Assembly (NCBI GenBank): GCA_002118135.1
Contig: BDIU01000426.1
Coordinates: forward strand, 1-36,200
Origin: Trebouxia sp. TZW2008
Taxonomy: Eukaryota; Chlorophyta; Trebouxiophyceae; Trebouxiales; Trebouxiaceae
DNA: 36,200 nucleotides
Direction of reading: 5' to 3'
In this document: piece after piece, positions 1 to 10,188 of the stretch
Layout: each line of letters opens with the position of its first letter
How positions within the stretch are numbered: the first letter of the stretch is position 1
Made by a program: the position numbers and the translations under genes
The notes under the pieces: model-generated
The model's input: the letters and a program-made list of their open reading frames with translations, nothing else
The model's database searches: none
Told to the model about the DNA's origin: nothing

Positions 1-803
1 GCAAATTCTGCATCAACAGAAGTGCTCACACTGCATTGAGCGCTGCAATCTTGCGTGGACAGCCAACTTTGCAGCTAGCATGTCCCCCTGCTAGCTTTTT
101 GCATTGCAGGACGCATCACACATGTGCATGGTACAAGCACATGGCAAATGAATGTACTTTTCATACAGTAATGCAGAATTTTGACAGTAGGGGTGCGCAG
201 ACATGCACGCATGCCAGACATAAGTTGGACAATAGCAATTGCAATGTAGCTGCATACCAACATGCTGTGATGCATAAGCTTTGCAAGACATTGAAATCTT
301 ACACAAACTTTCCCAGGGTGGCAATCACATGCCTCACAAGCTGAACTGACTGACCTAATTAATGTAATGTTTCATGAGTTATACCGCACAAGTAGCCTAG
401 CATCAGATACATGTCTGCAAGCTGCTCACACGGCAAAAATTGAAATCACTCTGACTGAACTAGTCTCTGCAAGTTGAGAAACACTGAGAAAACAATCAAT
501 ATCTACAAATCAGAAAGCTGACTACCTACTATGGCACACACACATCTGAGTCACAAGTCGTTGGGCCCAACAGCCTGCTAACAAAATCGATGGCAATGCT
601 TGGCCATGCTGCTGTTTTCTAGCAAATCATCATGTTCATTGCTGCACCGGGCAGCTCTCTGCAAGTCTTGGCATACATACTTGTTCAATCAGGTCAGCAA
701 TCAAGTCAGCTGCAAATATCTGTTGGTCAGCCGCAAAAATCTGTTGGTCAGCTGCAAACATCTGTTGATGAGATGCGCCAGACTCCAGCATCTTGGCAGC
801 ATC
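1..803. other. Intergenic, no gene recognised
   Basis: Short open frames exist on both strands but none shows a recognisable motif, consistent splice-site phase or family resemblance. The stretch lies downstream of the minus-strand gene D and may hold its 3' UTR. A TTACA at 299-303 reads as TGTAA on the minus strand, about 500 nt past the gene D stop, which is too far to assign with confidence. Confidence 0.6.
705..767. repeat. 21-bp tandem repeat, 3 units
   Basis: Three adjacent 21-bp units begin at 705, 726 and 747. Each runs from GTCAG to CTGTTG with one or two differences between units. On the minus strand they read as a 7-residue repeat (LTNR core), but this lies past the predicted stop of gene D and is probably not translated. 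Confidence 0.85.
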
Positions 804-1831
804 TCAATTATACAAGGACATTCTACTGCGCTTGCGGCCCAGCATTGGCTTGCCCTGCCTGCCATCAATGTATCTGACGCATGTGCTGAAGGTGTGCGAG
901 TTTGCAGCTTGCTGCTCCAGAAGCGCCTCTGAGCAATGTGAAGCCTGGCCATCTGAGCTCTGCACAGTAGACAGCAAAAGTGGGGCATTGATGTTGCTGA
1001 GTATATGATTGCTGCACATGCACAATTCAAACTTTTATTACTAAGTATTGACAGTGCAGGCCAGAATGGCTAGCCGTAAAAGCGGCCTTAGGCATGAGCC
1101 AAAGAACAATAAAAGGCAGTGAGCTGTCTCGCATGAACCACAGCTGGTTTAATCTGAACAACAAAGTTGCAAGTTTTGCTTGTTTGCAAATGTCGGCTTT
1201 TCAAACTCACCTGCTTCAAACACGACTTGTTGGGCACAAGAACAGAATGCTGTGGCCAATGTCGCTCTACACGGTAGCTGGGAGTTGTGCTGGTGACCTG
1301 CCACCTGACAGCAGGCCTGCTTGACCCAGCCTGCATGCAATTTCGAAGCAGTTCTATGTCACAAAGTGAACAAGCTCAACGGCGCAATCAACGATGAGCG
1401 CAGTATGCGCAAACGATTCTTACTTGCTGGTGACCGTCATTGTCATGTCGATAGCGAGCAAGTAAGCTGTCTTCCTGCAAGGACTTCTGCCAGTCGGGGT
1501 AGGCATGTTGGTCCTCGTCGGATAAATCGCTGTCACTTGAGCTTCGTGGCGACAGCATGTCCTCGTCGACGTCATCGCAGTGCTGAAAGCTTGCGTCTGG
1601 TGTGTCACCAGTCATCGCAAGCTGTGCTTCGTGACAGTCTGCCTCAACCATACTGAAGGCGGCAGACGCCGGCTGCATGGTTTCGGAACAGCCTTGTACG
1701 CGCGCAGCGTTGCCCAAAAGGAGCGTGGGAATGTGTGTTGTGCTTGTCAAACCAACTTGGCTGAGTTGCTTGCCCTGCTTGAGGTCACAAAAGCCTTGCG
1801 CAGTTGCAGCAATGTCTGTAGCTGTGACCAT
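804..1831 (-). CDS. Gene D: orphan protein with acidic Ser/Asp-rich segment (3 exons)
   Basis: I do not recognise this protein. The model joins 1831-1424, 1330-1211 and 959-804 on the minus strand, giving 227 aa. Every junction is phase 0, with strong donors (GTAAGA after 1424, GTGAGT after 1211) and CAG acceptors. The start is the first in-frame ATG, at 1831. The same frame stays open upstream to about 2257 without another ATG, so a longer N-terminus fed by an unseen upstream exon is possible. Visible features are an acidic, Ser-rich stretch (DDVDEDMLSP, then SSSDSDLSDED) near residues 95-115 and a basic C-terminal end (GRKRSRMSLYN). This composition would suit a nuclear or regulatory protein, but that is a guess. 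The gene is divergent from gene A, with a retroelement-like tail between them. Confidence 0.5.
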
Positions 1832-2249
1832 AAACGACCGCAAACCCGCACGGACCCACTTGCTGAATGGCCCAAGGACACAATCTACGTCGGCGTTGGT
1901 CACTGCTTGTCTGCACCCGGCGCAAAGCCGACTTTTGTGTTCAACTGTTGCCGCCCTGACCAATTGGCGCCACAAGTTTACGTCCTCCCTTACGCTCAAA
2001 TGCGACGTGATCAGCTTCAATTTTGGTCCACGTGGCGCGAAAAAGAGGAGCGACAGGAGCCACGAGGAGAAGTTGTCTTCGGGATTTGTCGCGGGACGCC
2101 AAATAGTTGGCTGCCGTCTGATCCCCGCGTGGCTCCCACGTGCCTTCCGAGGGTTCTCGACTGGAGCCGGCCCCTCGTGGCCTCCACGTGCGCCCTCAGG
2201 GTCGGGAGAAACCTCGATAAAAACCTCGAAACTGCCTGGCGTAATGCTC

Positions 2250-2284
2250 TCAATCAATCAATCGATCGATCAATCAATCGATCG

Positions 2285-2326
<42 letters not shown>

Positions 2327-2367
2327 TTTACTGTCCTTGGGACCCAACAGGGGGGTCAACAGACAAT
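2250..2367 (-). mobile_element. Retroelement-like 3' end with (ATTG)n tail, copy 1
   Basis: Read on the minus strand, about 41 bp (2367-2327) are followed by an (ATTG)n array with a few ATCG variants (2326-2250). The same 41-bp block, with about three differences, and the same tail recur in inverted orientation at 36093-36200. In both copies an open frame ends SVDPPVGSxGQ and a stop just before the tail. A conserved 3' end plus a short tandem tail is typical of non-LTR retrotransposons or SINEs that borrow their ends. No reverse transcriptase is visible here, so the copy is severely truncated or non-autonomous. Confidence 0.6.
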
Positions 2368-2555
2368 ATCATCAATGAATCAACGCAAATCATACCTAAA
2401 CTAAAATAAGCATGCAATAAATTGTCTCGGCGTAGCACCTGGATAGCTAGTGAGCACCGCGGCTGCCGCGCCTCACGTGCGAGTGGTCGGGACTGCACCG
2501 CCGCTAGCTCGGCCGCGGTGCAGTAGGAACCACAGCACGTGACCACGGCAAGCTT

Positions 2556-2611
2556 TGGCCTTACAGTTTAGAGCTTTGGGCTCGTTTGCTTGTAGACCCC
2601 GGTTCGAATCT
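2556..2611 (+). other. tRNA-like pol III A/B boxes (tRNA relic or SINE head)
   Basis: A near-perfect B box (GGTTCGAATCT, 2601-2611) follows an A-box-like stretch starting TGGCC at 2556 and ending TAGAGC at 2574. The spacing is normal for a tRNA. The T stem pairs poorly, and no convincing acceptor or anticodon stem forms. This is therefore better read as a tRNA relic or the head of a tRNA-derived SINE than as a functional tRNA. A T-run at about 2648-2652 could serve as a pol III terminator. Confidence 0.4.
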
Positions 2612-2699
2612 AGCCTCTACACTATAGCTTTTGGCCGATTTTAAACGTTTTTCATCGGTACAGTCCAAGAATCATGCAAACCATGGAAAGTCATATAGT

Positions 2700-2820
2700 G
2701 TGGGGCGCCCAAACATGTTGGGTCGCCCCACTCTATGGAGCCCCGCCCGCGTGGGTGCCATATGCGCCCTAGCCCTAAGGGCCTTTGCGCACTACCGCCC
2801 CACGCGAGAGGGCGCCCCAC
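2700..2820. repeat. GC-rich hairpin and repeated CGCCCCAC words upstream of gene A
   Basis: A perfect 8-bp inverted repeat (GTGGGGCG at 2700-2707, CGCCCCAC at 2724-2731) encloses a second short palindrome (CCAA/TTGG). CGCCCCAC recurs at 2796-2803 and 2813-2820. The block ends about 90 bp before the gene A start codon. It could be a promoter element cluster or the remnant of a small inverted-repeat element. Confidence 0.5.
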
Positions 2821-2910
2821 CATGTTTCGCGGGATTGACTGCGTCGTGCTGACTGCCGAGTTGCATGCATGCTCGACAATGCCATGTTTGCAGCCTAGGG
2901 CCGCACCAAC

Positions 2911-5900
2911 ATGCGCACGACTTGCCCGCAACATGCTCACTTGCAGCTGCTGAGACCTGTCGCAGGGCCCAACCCTTTTCGGCGGGCGCACCGCGCCCAT
3001 CGTCGCTGCTGTAGGCTTAAACGGCACTCTCCCCGTGCACTTGCCGTTCAGGATTTCGCAGATGTCGTGCAGTCTTCTCCGCTCTTGACTGGCGCCGTTG
3101 CCACAACAGGTGCGTTGTTTGAGGGACTTGACGACGACTACGTGCCGTGAAGATACTGATCACAGCACTGTCTGCAGTGATTGGCGTTGTCGCTGCTGGC
3201 CTGTGGAGCTTGTCGCAAGCTTCGACCATGGCAGAGGGCTCGCAGCCAGGCAGAGAAGAGCAGGCTCCACAGATTGCTCCCGCCAATCCTCGCAAAGACG
3301 CTGTCCTGGTCTTCGGGGCGTCAGGAAGGCTTGGTCAAGAAGTGGTTGCAGAGGTGCTGTCTATTCACAACACAAAGTTTTTGCAGCACTTTGTGCTGTA
3401 TTGTGTAGTTCATGACTCGCAATGCTTCACACATACACTCCAGATGCTCGAATCAGAGAATGCCACTGGTAACACATGCACTTGGGCAAAGGTTATCTGG
3501 CTGAAGCATATACAATAGTATTTCTTCTTCTGCTACACCGTCATCTAGCGGTATCTGATCATGCATTTGACCAGTATGCGACCTGATGTTACACGATCCA
3601 TTTGTGTGCTGCAGCTCATCGACTCAGGCAGGCAGGTTGTGGCCACTTCCCACCAAGCAGACAAACTGCAGAAGATATTTGCAGCAAAGAACCTGCAAGA
3701 CAGCAAACAGCTATTCTTTGAGAACAATATTGACATCACAGATGCCTCAGCACTGAAAAGGAAGGAGCTGTGGAAAGGGGTGAACCAGGTTGTGACCACT
3801 GTAGGCCCTGCATTTGGGCGCCAGCCTGATGGCAGCATGGGGTGCGTATACAATCTTCAGTATATGACTATCAATATGCATGCAAAACCCCAATTGGATA
3901 GCTTGCAATAGCCTTTGCTACCTGCCACAGCTTACAATGAGCTGAGCTGATGGTCGCAAGCATCTGGCTATTGAGCGACAGCAGCAGTAACAGATACTAT
4001 CGACTTTGTGACAAATTGCTACGGCCCTATACATAAAAATTGACTTCGGCATTGGTTGATGTCTGCAGACACTCCTTTGCTCAAGATCAAAAGCATCTGG
4101 CTATGCCTGTCGAACAGCAAATGTGGTCATTTGCAGTGCTTGACATTTGCTCTGTGTGCCCTGGCACGTCCATGACATTGAGGCGTCATGTCATGCACAA
4201 CAATGCAGAACATGGGAATAACTGGTACCCGCAGTGTCTGCACAGCATACATATGGTGGGCCGCACATCTCCGGCAGGTGCAAAGACAATACAATATCAG
4301 AGCATGTGGACGTCGAGGGCATCAGTACCACGCATGAATGCGTTCCTAACCTGAAAGTAGGCAACATGCTCTGCGATTGCTGTAGGTACCAGGACAACAT
4401 GACCTCAGAGCGAGTAGACTCTGAGGGAATCAGCAACATTGCAGAAGCTGCAAAGCAGTTCCTGCCAGCTCAAACACTTCAGCCAGAAGCGGAGCAGATC
4501 CTCAGCATGCGCAGCGCACAGGATCTTGAAAAGTGGGAGAAGCTGGATGACACCATTATGGGCGGGAAATCAGGCAGCTTCCTGCAGTCAGCCAAAGACC
4601 TGCATGGCTTTCAAGGCGGGTATGATCACAAGAGCGACTATCAGTTTGAGGGCTCTGTTTGGAGAGGAGAATTGATAACAGAAGGAGGCGGTTTCTGCGG
4701 CGCACGTACCAAGGTACAGAATTTTGCAGCCCGCAAACCGCAGAAACTACTTTTGCCGTTAGCTGTGCGTGGTGATGCGCATGCATCAGATGCGTTGCCA
4801 AAGTTAATTCATTTCGAGACATCACCAGTGTTGCATAGAGACTGCTGCCCCACTAGCTGTGCACCTCAAACACATTGCTGAGGTCAGTGTCGCTGTTCAG
4901 ACACTTCCAGTGCTGCTTCAAGACTGCTGCCAAAGCAGCATTCAGTTTCAAGATTCGACCCGCTTTGTCCTGCACTGTACCAGCTTCTGTGTGATCGCAA
5001 GATGTTTTTTTGATGCCCGGCAACCTTGCTCAAAACTTCAGCTCTATGTGAAAACAAGTTGTGTCTCTTTATGCCTGGCAAAGTTGCTCCAAACTTCAGT
5101 CTGAAGCTAAAGATGCTGGTGCAGATGATGGACTTGAACCTACAGCGCTTTGATGGCATCACCCTGCGAGTCAAGGGGGATGGGCAGACTTTCAAGTTCA
5201 ACCTGAAGACAGCAGACCAGACAGATGTGCCAGAGAGCACATACCAAGGGCAGTTTGATACAATCAAGGACGAATGGGCGACGGTGTACATGCCCTGGCA
5301 TGCATTTGTGCCCGTCACTAGGGCACAATATGACAGCAAAGCAAAGCCCCTCAACCCTGCACAAGTGAAGCAGATGGGCCTTGTGCTCAGCCGCTTTCAC
5401 TACAACTCACTACCCAACTTTCGGCATAAGCCTGGCAATTTTGAGCTTCAGGTTGGCTTGTCACCTCCTTTGTATATAAGGCACAGAGCTAATGTGCACA
5501 AGGGCTGCAGCTGCTGCCCTGTTGCATGGCATCATGTTTTCAGCATAGCAACATAAGCCGCTTACCAAGTCATACATACAAGCTTTGACATTCACTATAT
5601 GCTGCAATGTCACAAGGAGACATCTGAGCACGTAGAGATGTGCCTTGCGTTTCTTCTTGATGATGAATGTTTCAGGATTGATAGTCCATAAGAGCTCCTT
5701 ATGCTGTTGAGTGGCACATACTGCAGTTTGCAGTGCTTGATGAAGCAACGTCCCATGGAGCACAGCCAAAGCTCTGGCAGTACAAGTGACGCCATGCCTG
5801 GTGTACTGAGCATCAGCATTGGCAATGGATTTTTTGTGTACAGATAGCTGACGGGATCAGTGGGTTCAAGGCAGCTAGGCCGCGCATCCTCATGGTCACC

Positions 5901-8825
5901 TCTGCAGCTGTTGAGCGCAATGCCATCATTGGAGACAATGAAGGTCAGGCAATGACTAGCTTGCTGCAAAAATTAGCCACAACGGCCCTCGTCATTGTTG
6001 CAGTGACCAGCACACAATGTGTATCATGGCTCTCATTGCAAGGCCTTCTGTTTGCTGGCCTTTCCCACCTATAAGCTTGCTTTGTGCCTGCAAGAGGGAT
6101 GGCCTGGCTGCATACAATGCTCCAGATGAGCAGGCCGTTTCAGGCGCAAAGTCAGAAGAGATTTGGCTTGTTTTGAAACAGCCTTCAGCTGCAATTGAAG
6201 GCAACCCCAGTCTGCATGCAGCAGCGTTGCTTTGACACTGCTGACACAGGCCTGCTCATTTGCATCTGTAGCTGTGCTGTGAACATGCAGATGTGCTGCT
6301 CCTGGCCACAATGACTAAGTATGATTGTTGGTTGCAAAGCCCGGCTTGTACAGGTTTCATGCAGTCTGGTGCTGTTTGCTTTGTTCTGCTGGCGAGGTTT
6401 TCTTTCATACTACATGCAAGCCCTTAGCTGCCTTGCATACAAGGCTTGCCTCTCATATAGTGCTGACCAAACCTGTTATCTGCACAGCCAAATTCACCCT
6501 GCAGCTGGAGCCTGGCAGCCCATTGAGGCATATCTGTGGGCTTCTGGGCTCCTGTATTGATTCCCTGCATGCTTTGCACAATCACCTGCTGCAGAGGCGC
6601 GTAACAAGGACATTTGTACTGTGCAGCTGATCCCTGGCACTGCAAAGTGTATCTGTCAAGTGCAAGCCTTGTTCTGCTTGTCGTCTCGCTCACAATCTGT
6701 AAGTGCTGCAGAGGCGCGCAAGAAGGACATTCCCATTGTGCAGTTGAACCCTGGTGGCACGCTCAACTACAAGTACGCTGGAGAGACAGCTGTGCGTAGC
6801 GCTGGCTTGCCATACTCTGTCATCAGATCTACAGGTACCATTCTGACTTCTCTGCCTTGCGTCGTCAAAGTCATCTGCATTTGTTATAGTGTCATACTGT
6901 GCAATCTGATTCACACGTGCAATCCTATCTTCTCTGCCAGACCAACCTTAGACAAAGACATCTCATGTGATCACCTTTTATTTGTTGTTATGGCCTCCTC
7001 AGTGTGAGCTATTGTACACATGGCATCCTGACTTTTAACCAAGCAAAAGTGTCAGTCGTGGGGCCTCCCTAATGTTATCATAAGTGTCAAAGGAGTGCGA
7101 TGGATGTATTTGCGAAGCCTGCTCCAGGGTGCGTCGGCTTTACATTACGAGAAGCACTCAGAAAGCCCTGGTCTGCAGGCATCACAGACAAGATGGAGGG
7201 AGCGCCATTTTTGCTGGAGGCAAAGCAAGGCGACCTTATCTCAGGACTCATCTCCCGTCATGAATTGGCACGCCTAGTAGTCACTGCACTTTCCACTCCT
7301 GAAGCCTCAGGTGTGTTTGACTGCAGCATTGCCAGAGCATGGTGTTGGTTTTGCAACAACAGGAACAACAACAGGAGCTGAGCGCGGCTGCTCTTTCAAG
7401 CATGCAAAAGTTCAGCTCATTACTATGCACAGGGCCGCTGCAATGCATGCATGCGTCTCCGTGATCGCCTGGAGGTGACTGCTCTTACCACTCCTGAAGC
7501 CTCAGGTGTGCTTGTCTGAAGCATTGCCATTCTGACATCATCTGATGGCCCAAGTGTGCAGCACTCTAAATGCCTGTTAGGTCATGGAACACTGACCGAA
7601 CATTGCTCACTCGTACCCTCCTACTCAACAACATTGACTCTGAGGAACGTAAACAAGCAAAGCAGATGAGTGCTGCACTGCTTGCATGCATTCCTGCCTG
7701 ATCAATCCCAGGGTATCACAACAAGCAGCAGCCAACAGCAGTCTCTGTTATGGACGTTAGTAGCTGCTTACCAGTTCTGTCATTGCATGCTGGTGCGACT
7801 TGATTGCAAAATGCCTGCATGGAAGTGTGGACCATACAATAAACATGATTGAAGAACCAAATGTACTGACACAAAGGCTGCAGCATGCATGTTGGACTGA
7901 GCCTCTGTCTTACAAAAGGCCAAAGCTCACTGCATATCTGCTTAGAAGCCTTCTGGAAATGTTCCTTTTTACCTCTTGCAAATGCATAACCTCACTTGCC
8001 CTGCAGGCAAAACCATAGAGTTCCGGAGATCTGAAGCAGCAGATGCAAAAGGCAAGGAGGACAGTCCAGCACAACTCAGACAACTGTTCTACAGCAGTGT
8101 AGAAGACCGGAACAGGGCTCATGTTGGGCTACCCCCCATGCCAAAGCCCACCGCCCCTCCCCCACCCCCCTCAGAGGATCGCCTCAAGGAGATTTTGTCG
8201 GACTCCAGAGTTGCAGTAAGCTCACAATTCTATCTCAAATATCTTTTCACCTTGTGTTGCAAGACAACACCAAATTGACCCCCATGCCAAAGCCCACCAC
8301 CCCTCCCCCGTCCCCTCCCCCGTCCTCCCTCTGAGGATCGCCTCAAAGAGATTTTGTCAGACTCCTTAGTTGCAGTAAGCATAGGCCATGTGTCAGTTAG
8401 CATATGTATCACACACATGTAGCATCAGAAAGCAGGGTGCTTCGTGCACAATGTCTGTTGTGCACGCTGAAGCCCTTGCCATGCTGTCATTCTGTCAGTG
8501 CCAGACACCATGCAAGACAGGCACTATGTGCAGTGACAACGATCATAGGGGTCATTTATACTTTCTAGCACACATTGCTAGGTGTGAGTGGCACAAACCC
8601 CACGTGCAGTGTTGCATTCAAACTTTGTCAAGAGACACATTGCAAAGATTGAAGCCGTGATTGATGACTGGTCTTTGTCCCTGACTGCAGGGTACACAGC
8701 AGCGTGAAAAGAAAGAAAGGCAGCAGCAAGATGACATTGTCAAAGGAAATGGCAATGGCGCTAGCAGTAACGGCGGCCCAAAAGCAGACCAAAAGCAGCC
8801 AGAAGCTGAGGTTGCAAAGCGATAG
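2911..8825 (+). CDS. Gene A: NAD(P)-binding Rossmann / CIA30 domain protein, HCF173/At4g18810-like (10 exons)
   Basis: Exons: 2911-3109, 3178-3353, 3615-3841, 4386-4713, 5125-5451, 5844-5943, 6712-6834, 7179-7310, 8007-8215, 8691-8825, giving 651 aa with all phases matching. The N-terminus is Arg/Ser-rich and transit-peptide-like, with a hydrophobic stretch at about 58-78. The dinucleotide-binding loop is GASGRLG (113-119). A CIA30 domain spans about 245-419 (KWEKLDDTIMGGKSG, GGGFCGAR, then LRVKGDGQTFKFNLKTA). The Rossmann half resumes (RPRILMVTSAAVERN; YKYAGETAVRSAGLPYSVIR; ISRHELARLVVTAL), so CIA30 sits inside the SDR-like fold. This is the architecture of HCF173 (psbA translation/PSII biogenesis) and of At4g18810; I cannot tell which is the closer relative. 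A poly-Pro stretch and a charged Gln/Lys tail follow. The first ATG after an in-frame stop was chosen. A start at 3228, with a good Kozak context, would remove the leader. Confidence 0.88.
4275..4335 (+). pseudogene. Ghost copy of gene A exon 4 5' edge
   Basis: This intron 3 segment resembles the acceptor and first 55 bp of exon 4 (about 4380-4440). It keeps an AGGT start, the TCAGAGC word, and GAGGG followed by ATCAG. It is diverged by substitutions and lies about 105 bp upstream of the real exon. Confidence 0.65.
5006..5120 (+). repeat. Duplicated intron 4 segment before gene A exon 5
   Basis: Two adjacent copies of about 50-60 bp (about 5006-5060 and 5067-5120) share a pyrimidine-rich start, TGCCxGGCAA and AAACTTCAG. 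They are diverged, and both lie just before the real acceptor at 5124. This is another boundary-linked tandem duplication. Confidence 0.6.
6583..6655 (+). pseudogene. Ghost copy of gene A exon 7 5' edge
   Basis: The segment repeats the acceptor (CTGCAGAGGCGCG) and about 50 bp of exon 7 (real copy from 6712). The equivalent Lys codon region has become a stop (CGTAACAAG against CGCAAGAAG), so it cannot replace the exon. It lies about 125 bp upstream. Confidence 0.8.
7466..7535 (+). pseudogene. Ghost copy of gene A exon 8 3' edge with donor
   Basis: This intron 8 segment repeats the last 45 bp of exon 8, its donor (GCCTCAGGTGTG) and about 20 bp of intron. Identity is high over CTCCTGAAGCCTCAGGTGTG. 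The donor word is intact, so it is a potential decoy 5' splice site about 190 bp downstream of the real one. Confidence 0.85.
8278..8385 (+). pseudogene. Ghost copy of gene A exon 9 3' edge with donor
   Basis: The segment repeats the poly-Pro coding region, the following LKEILSDS-type coding and the donor (GTTGCAGTAAGC) of exon 9 (about 8130-8225). It has an in-frame disruption (CTCTGAGGATC) and expanded CCTCCCCCGTC units. The donor is intact. Confidence 0.87.
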
Positions 8826-9310
8826 TCCTGCATAGTCCTGTTGATGATCATGCACAGTCCGTTGGCAGTCGTGCCTAGTCCATTTCGAAGCCAGTACCTT
8901 TCCAGTCAGTCAATGCTCTTATGTTCCAGAGCTGGAAGCAACGAATGCCAACTCTGTTGATTTGTTGTTTCTTTGGCTTTAGGGTCCAGTCTGTCCCGTC
9001 AAGGTGTCAATTGTGCATGCCTGCTGTCAGGATTTTCAGTACACCACAATCATTATGGAAGTTTTAAGCTAGCAACTCTGTGGTAACTGCTTGAATCTGA
9101 ATGCTGCTTAGACCAGGCTTGATTTGTGAGCTTGCTGCCGATGAATGCTTTGGAGATCACACAGCTGTCTGTGTTTTTTTGGGTTAACATGGATCTCTAG
9201 TCAGCTGCATATTCATGGCTAAATGTGGGTGCCACGGATGTCCACACTTACGTGCCAGGCACTAGTGACCAGCCTTTGTCCAATGCAAACTTAGCAGTAC
9301 AGGACATTGC

Positions 9311-9315
9311 TGTAA
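9311..9315 (+). promoter_or_regulatory. Possible TGTAA poly(A) signal for gene A
   Basis: TGTAA is the usual chlorophyte polyadenylation signal. This copy lies about 490 nt past the gene A stop, with no closer copy noticed. The assignment rests only on the motif and position. Confidence 0.35.
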
Positions 9316-9585
9316 GTTGCAGCACCTTCATAGGGTAGTCGTGCACAAATAAATTTCGGCATGTTCACAAATGCATGTTTTCAAGCACGTGAACCGCACT
9401 CAAGCACGGTTGGACTGCTACAGCTGGCATCAACCCTTCTGGCCGCTGTGATCCAGACTGCTGCTAGACAAGCTGACAAATTATTTGACAGATTCTGCAC
9501 TGAGCAAGCCGAGCAGCTGCTCCAAGCTCTGCCATTCAGAGCCCTGCATGACTAATAGTCGCAGTCTGCTTTTGATCAAGCATTC

Positions 9586-9653
9586 TGTCGTTTAAGCAAG
9601 ACTGTTACTATATGTCAAATGTCGTTTTAGCAAGACTGTTACTATATATCAAA
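9586..9653. repeat. 34-bp tandem repeat, 2 units
   Basis: Units at 9586-9619 and 9620-9653 differ at only a couple of positions. They are AT-rich and in the spacer between two converging genes. No function is evident. Confidence 0.9.
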
Positions 9654-10188
9654 TGCACAGTAGCTTGCTGGCGTTGAAAGCTTGCATGGCTCAGGGTCTC
9701 ACAACGAGCACTGCCCTTTTGATGGCTGCCCTCAATATGCCTTTTCTTTCTTGATCAGCCTTGACCAAATATTCAATCTTTTTGTTCTCCGCAAATCTGA
9801 GGCGCTCTGGTACCTGTTGAAGGCAAGACACATCGGCAAATGGACCAGACAGCATTACCACTACTCAGGACATCATGGACGGCAACGCAATCTGTGCAGA
9901 CATTTGTTTTGAGATTGCACCAACATGCAGTCAGGGTTAGGCAGACATGGGATGCATAGCCGCCGATTGATGCAATCTGCTGTTTGACGGCAACGAAGCT
10001 GTTTGCAATGTGCAGCACAGTTGAGGCAACTTGCAGAGCCTGTTGCCAGAGCTCAGTATGCGCGACTGCTGTCAGCATCAAAGCTGAAACAAGTGGCAGC
10101 AGCCATGAGGCAATATGACACATGCCCACAAGCAGGCATGTTGCAATGTGATGCCAAGGGCATGCAAGCAAGCAAGCAAGCAAGCCAC

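Larger units (their letters stand above)
1832..2910. other. Divergent spacer between gene D and gene A
   Basis: This is the intergenic region between two divergently transcribed genes. It holds a retroelement-like 3' tail (2250-2367), a GC-rich block (about 2440-2540), tRNA-like boxes (2556-2611) and a hairpin with repeated CGCCCCAC words (2700-2820). The 1832-2250 part is open in several frames on both strands, so it may include the true 5' exon of gene D. The promoters of both genes must lie here. No clear TATA box was seen. Confidence 0.55.
8826..10188. other. Convergent spacer between gene A and gene B
   Basis: This holds the 3' UTRs of the two convergent genes. The frame at 9361-9555 and the long minus-strand frame at 9773-10279 show no family features, and the latter overlaps gene B's own last exon in another frame. 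I see a 34-bp two-copy repeat and a possible TGTAA signal, nothing else. Confidence 0.55.

Noticed and set aside
1580..2404. Plus-strand open frame of 274 codons and an overlapping one of 233 codons
   Set aside because: They run into the (ATCA)n tail and lie opposite a minus-strand frame that has consistent splice junctions. Several frames are open here because the region has few stop triplets.
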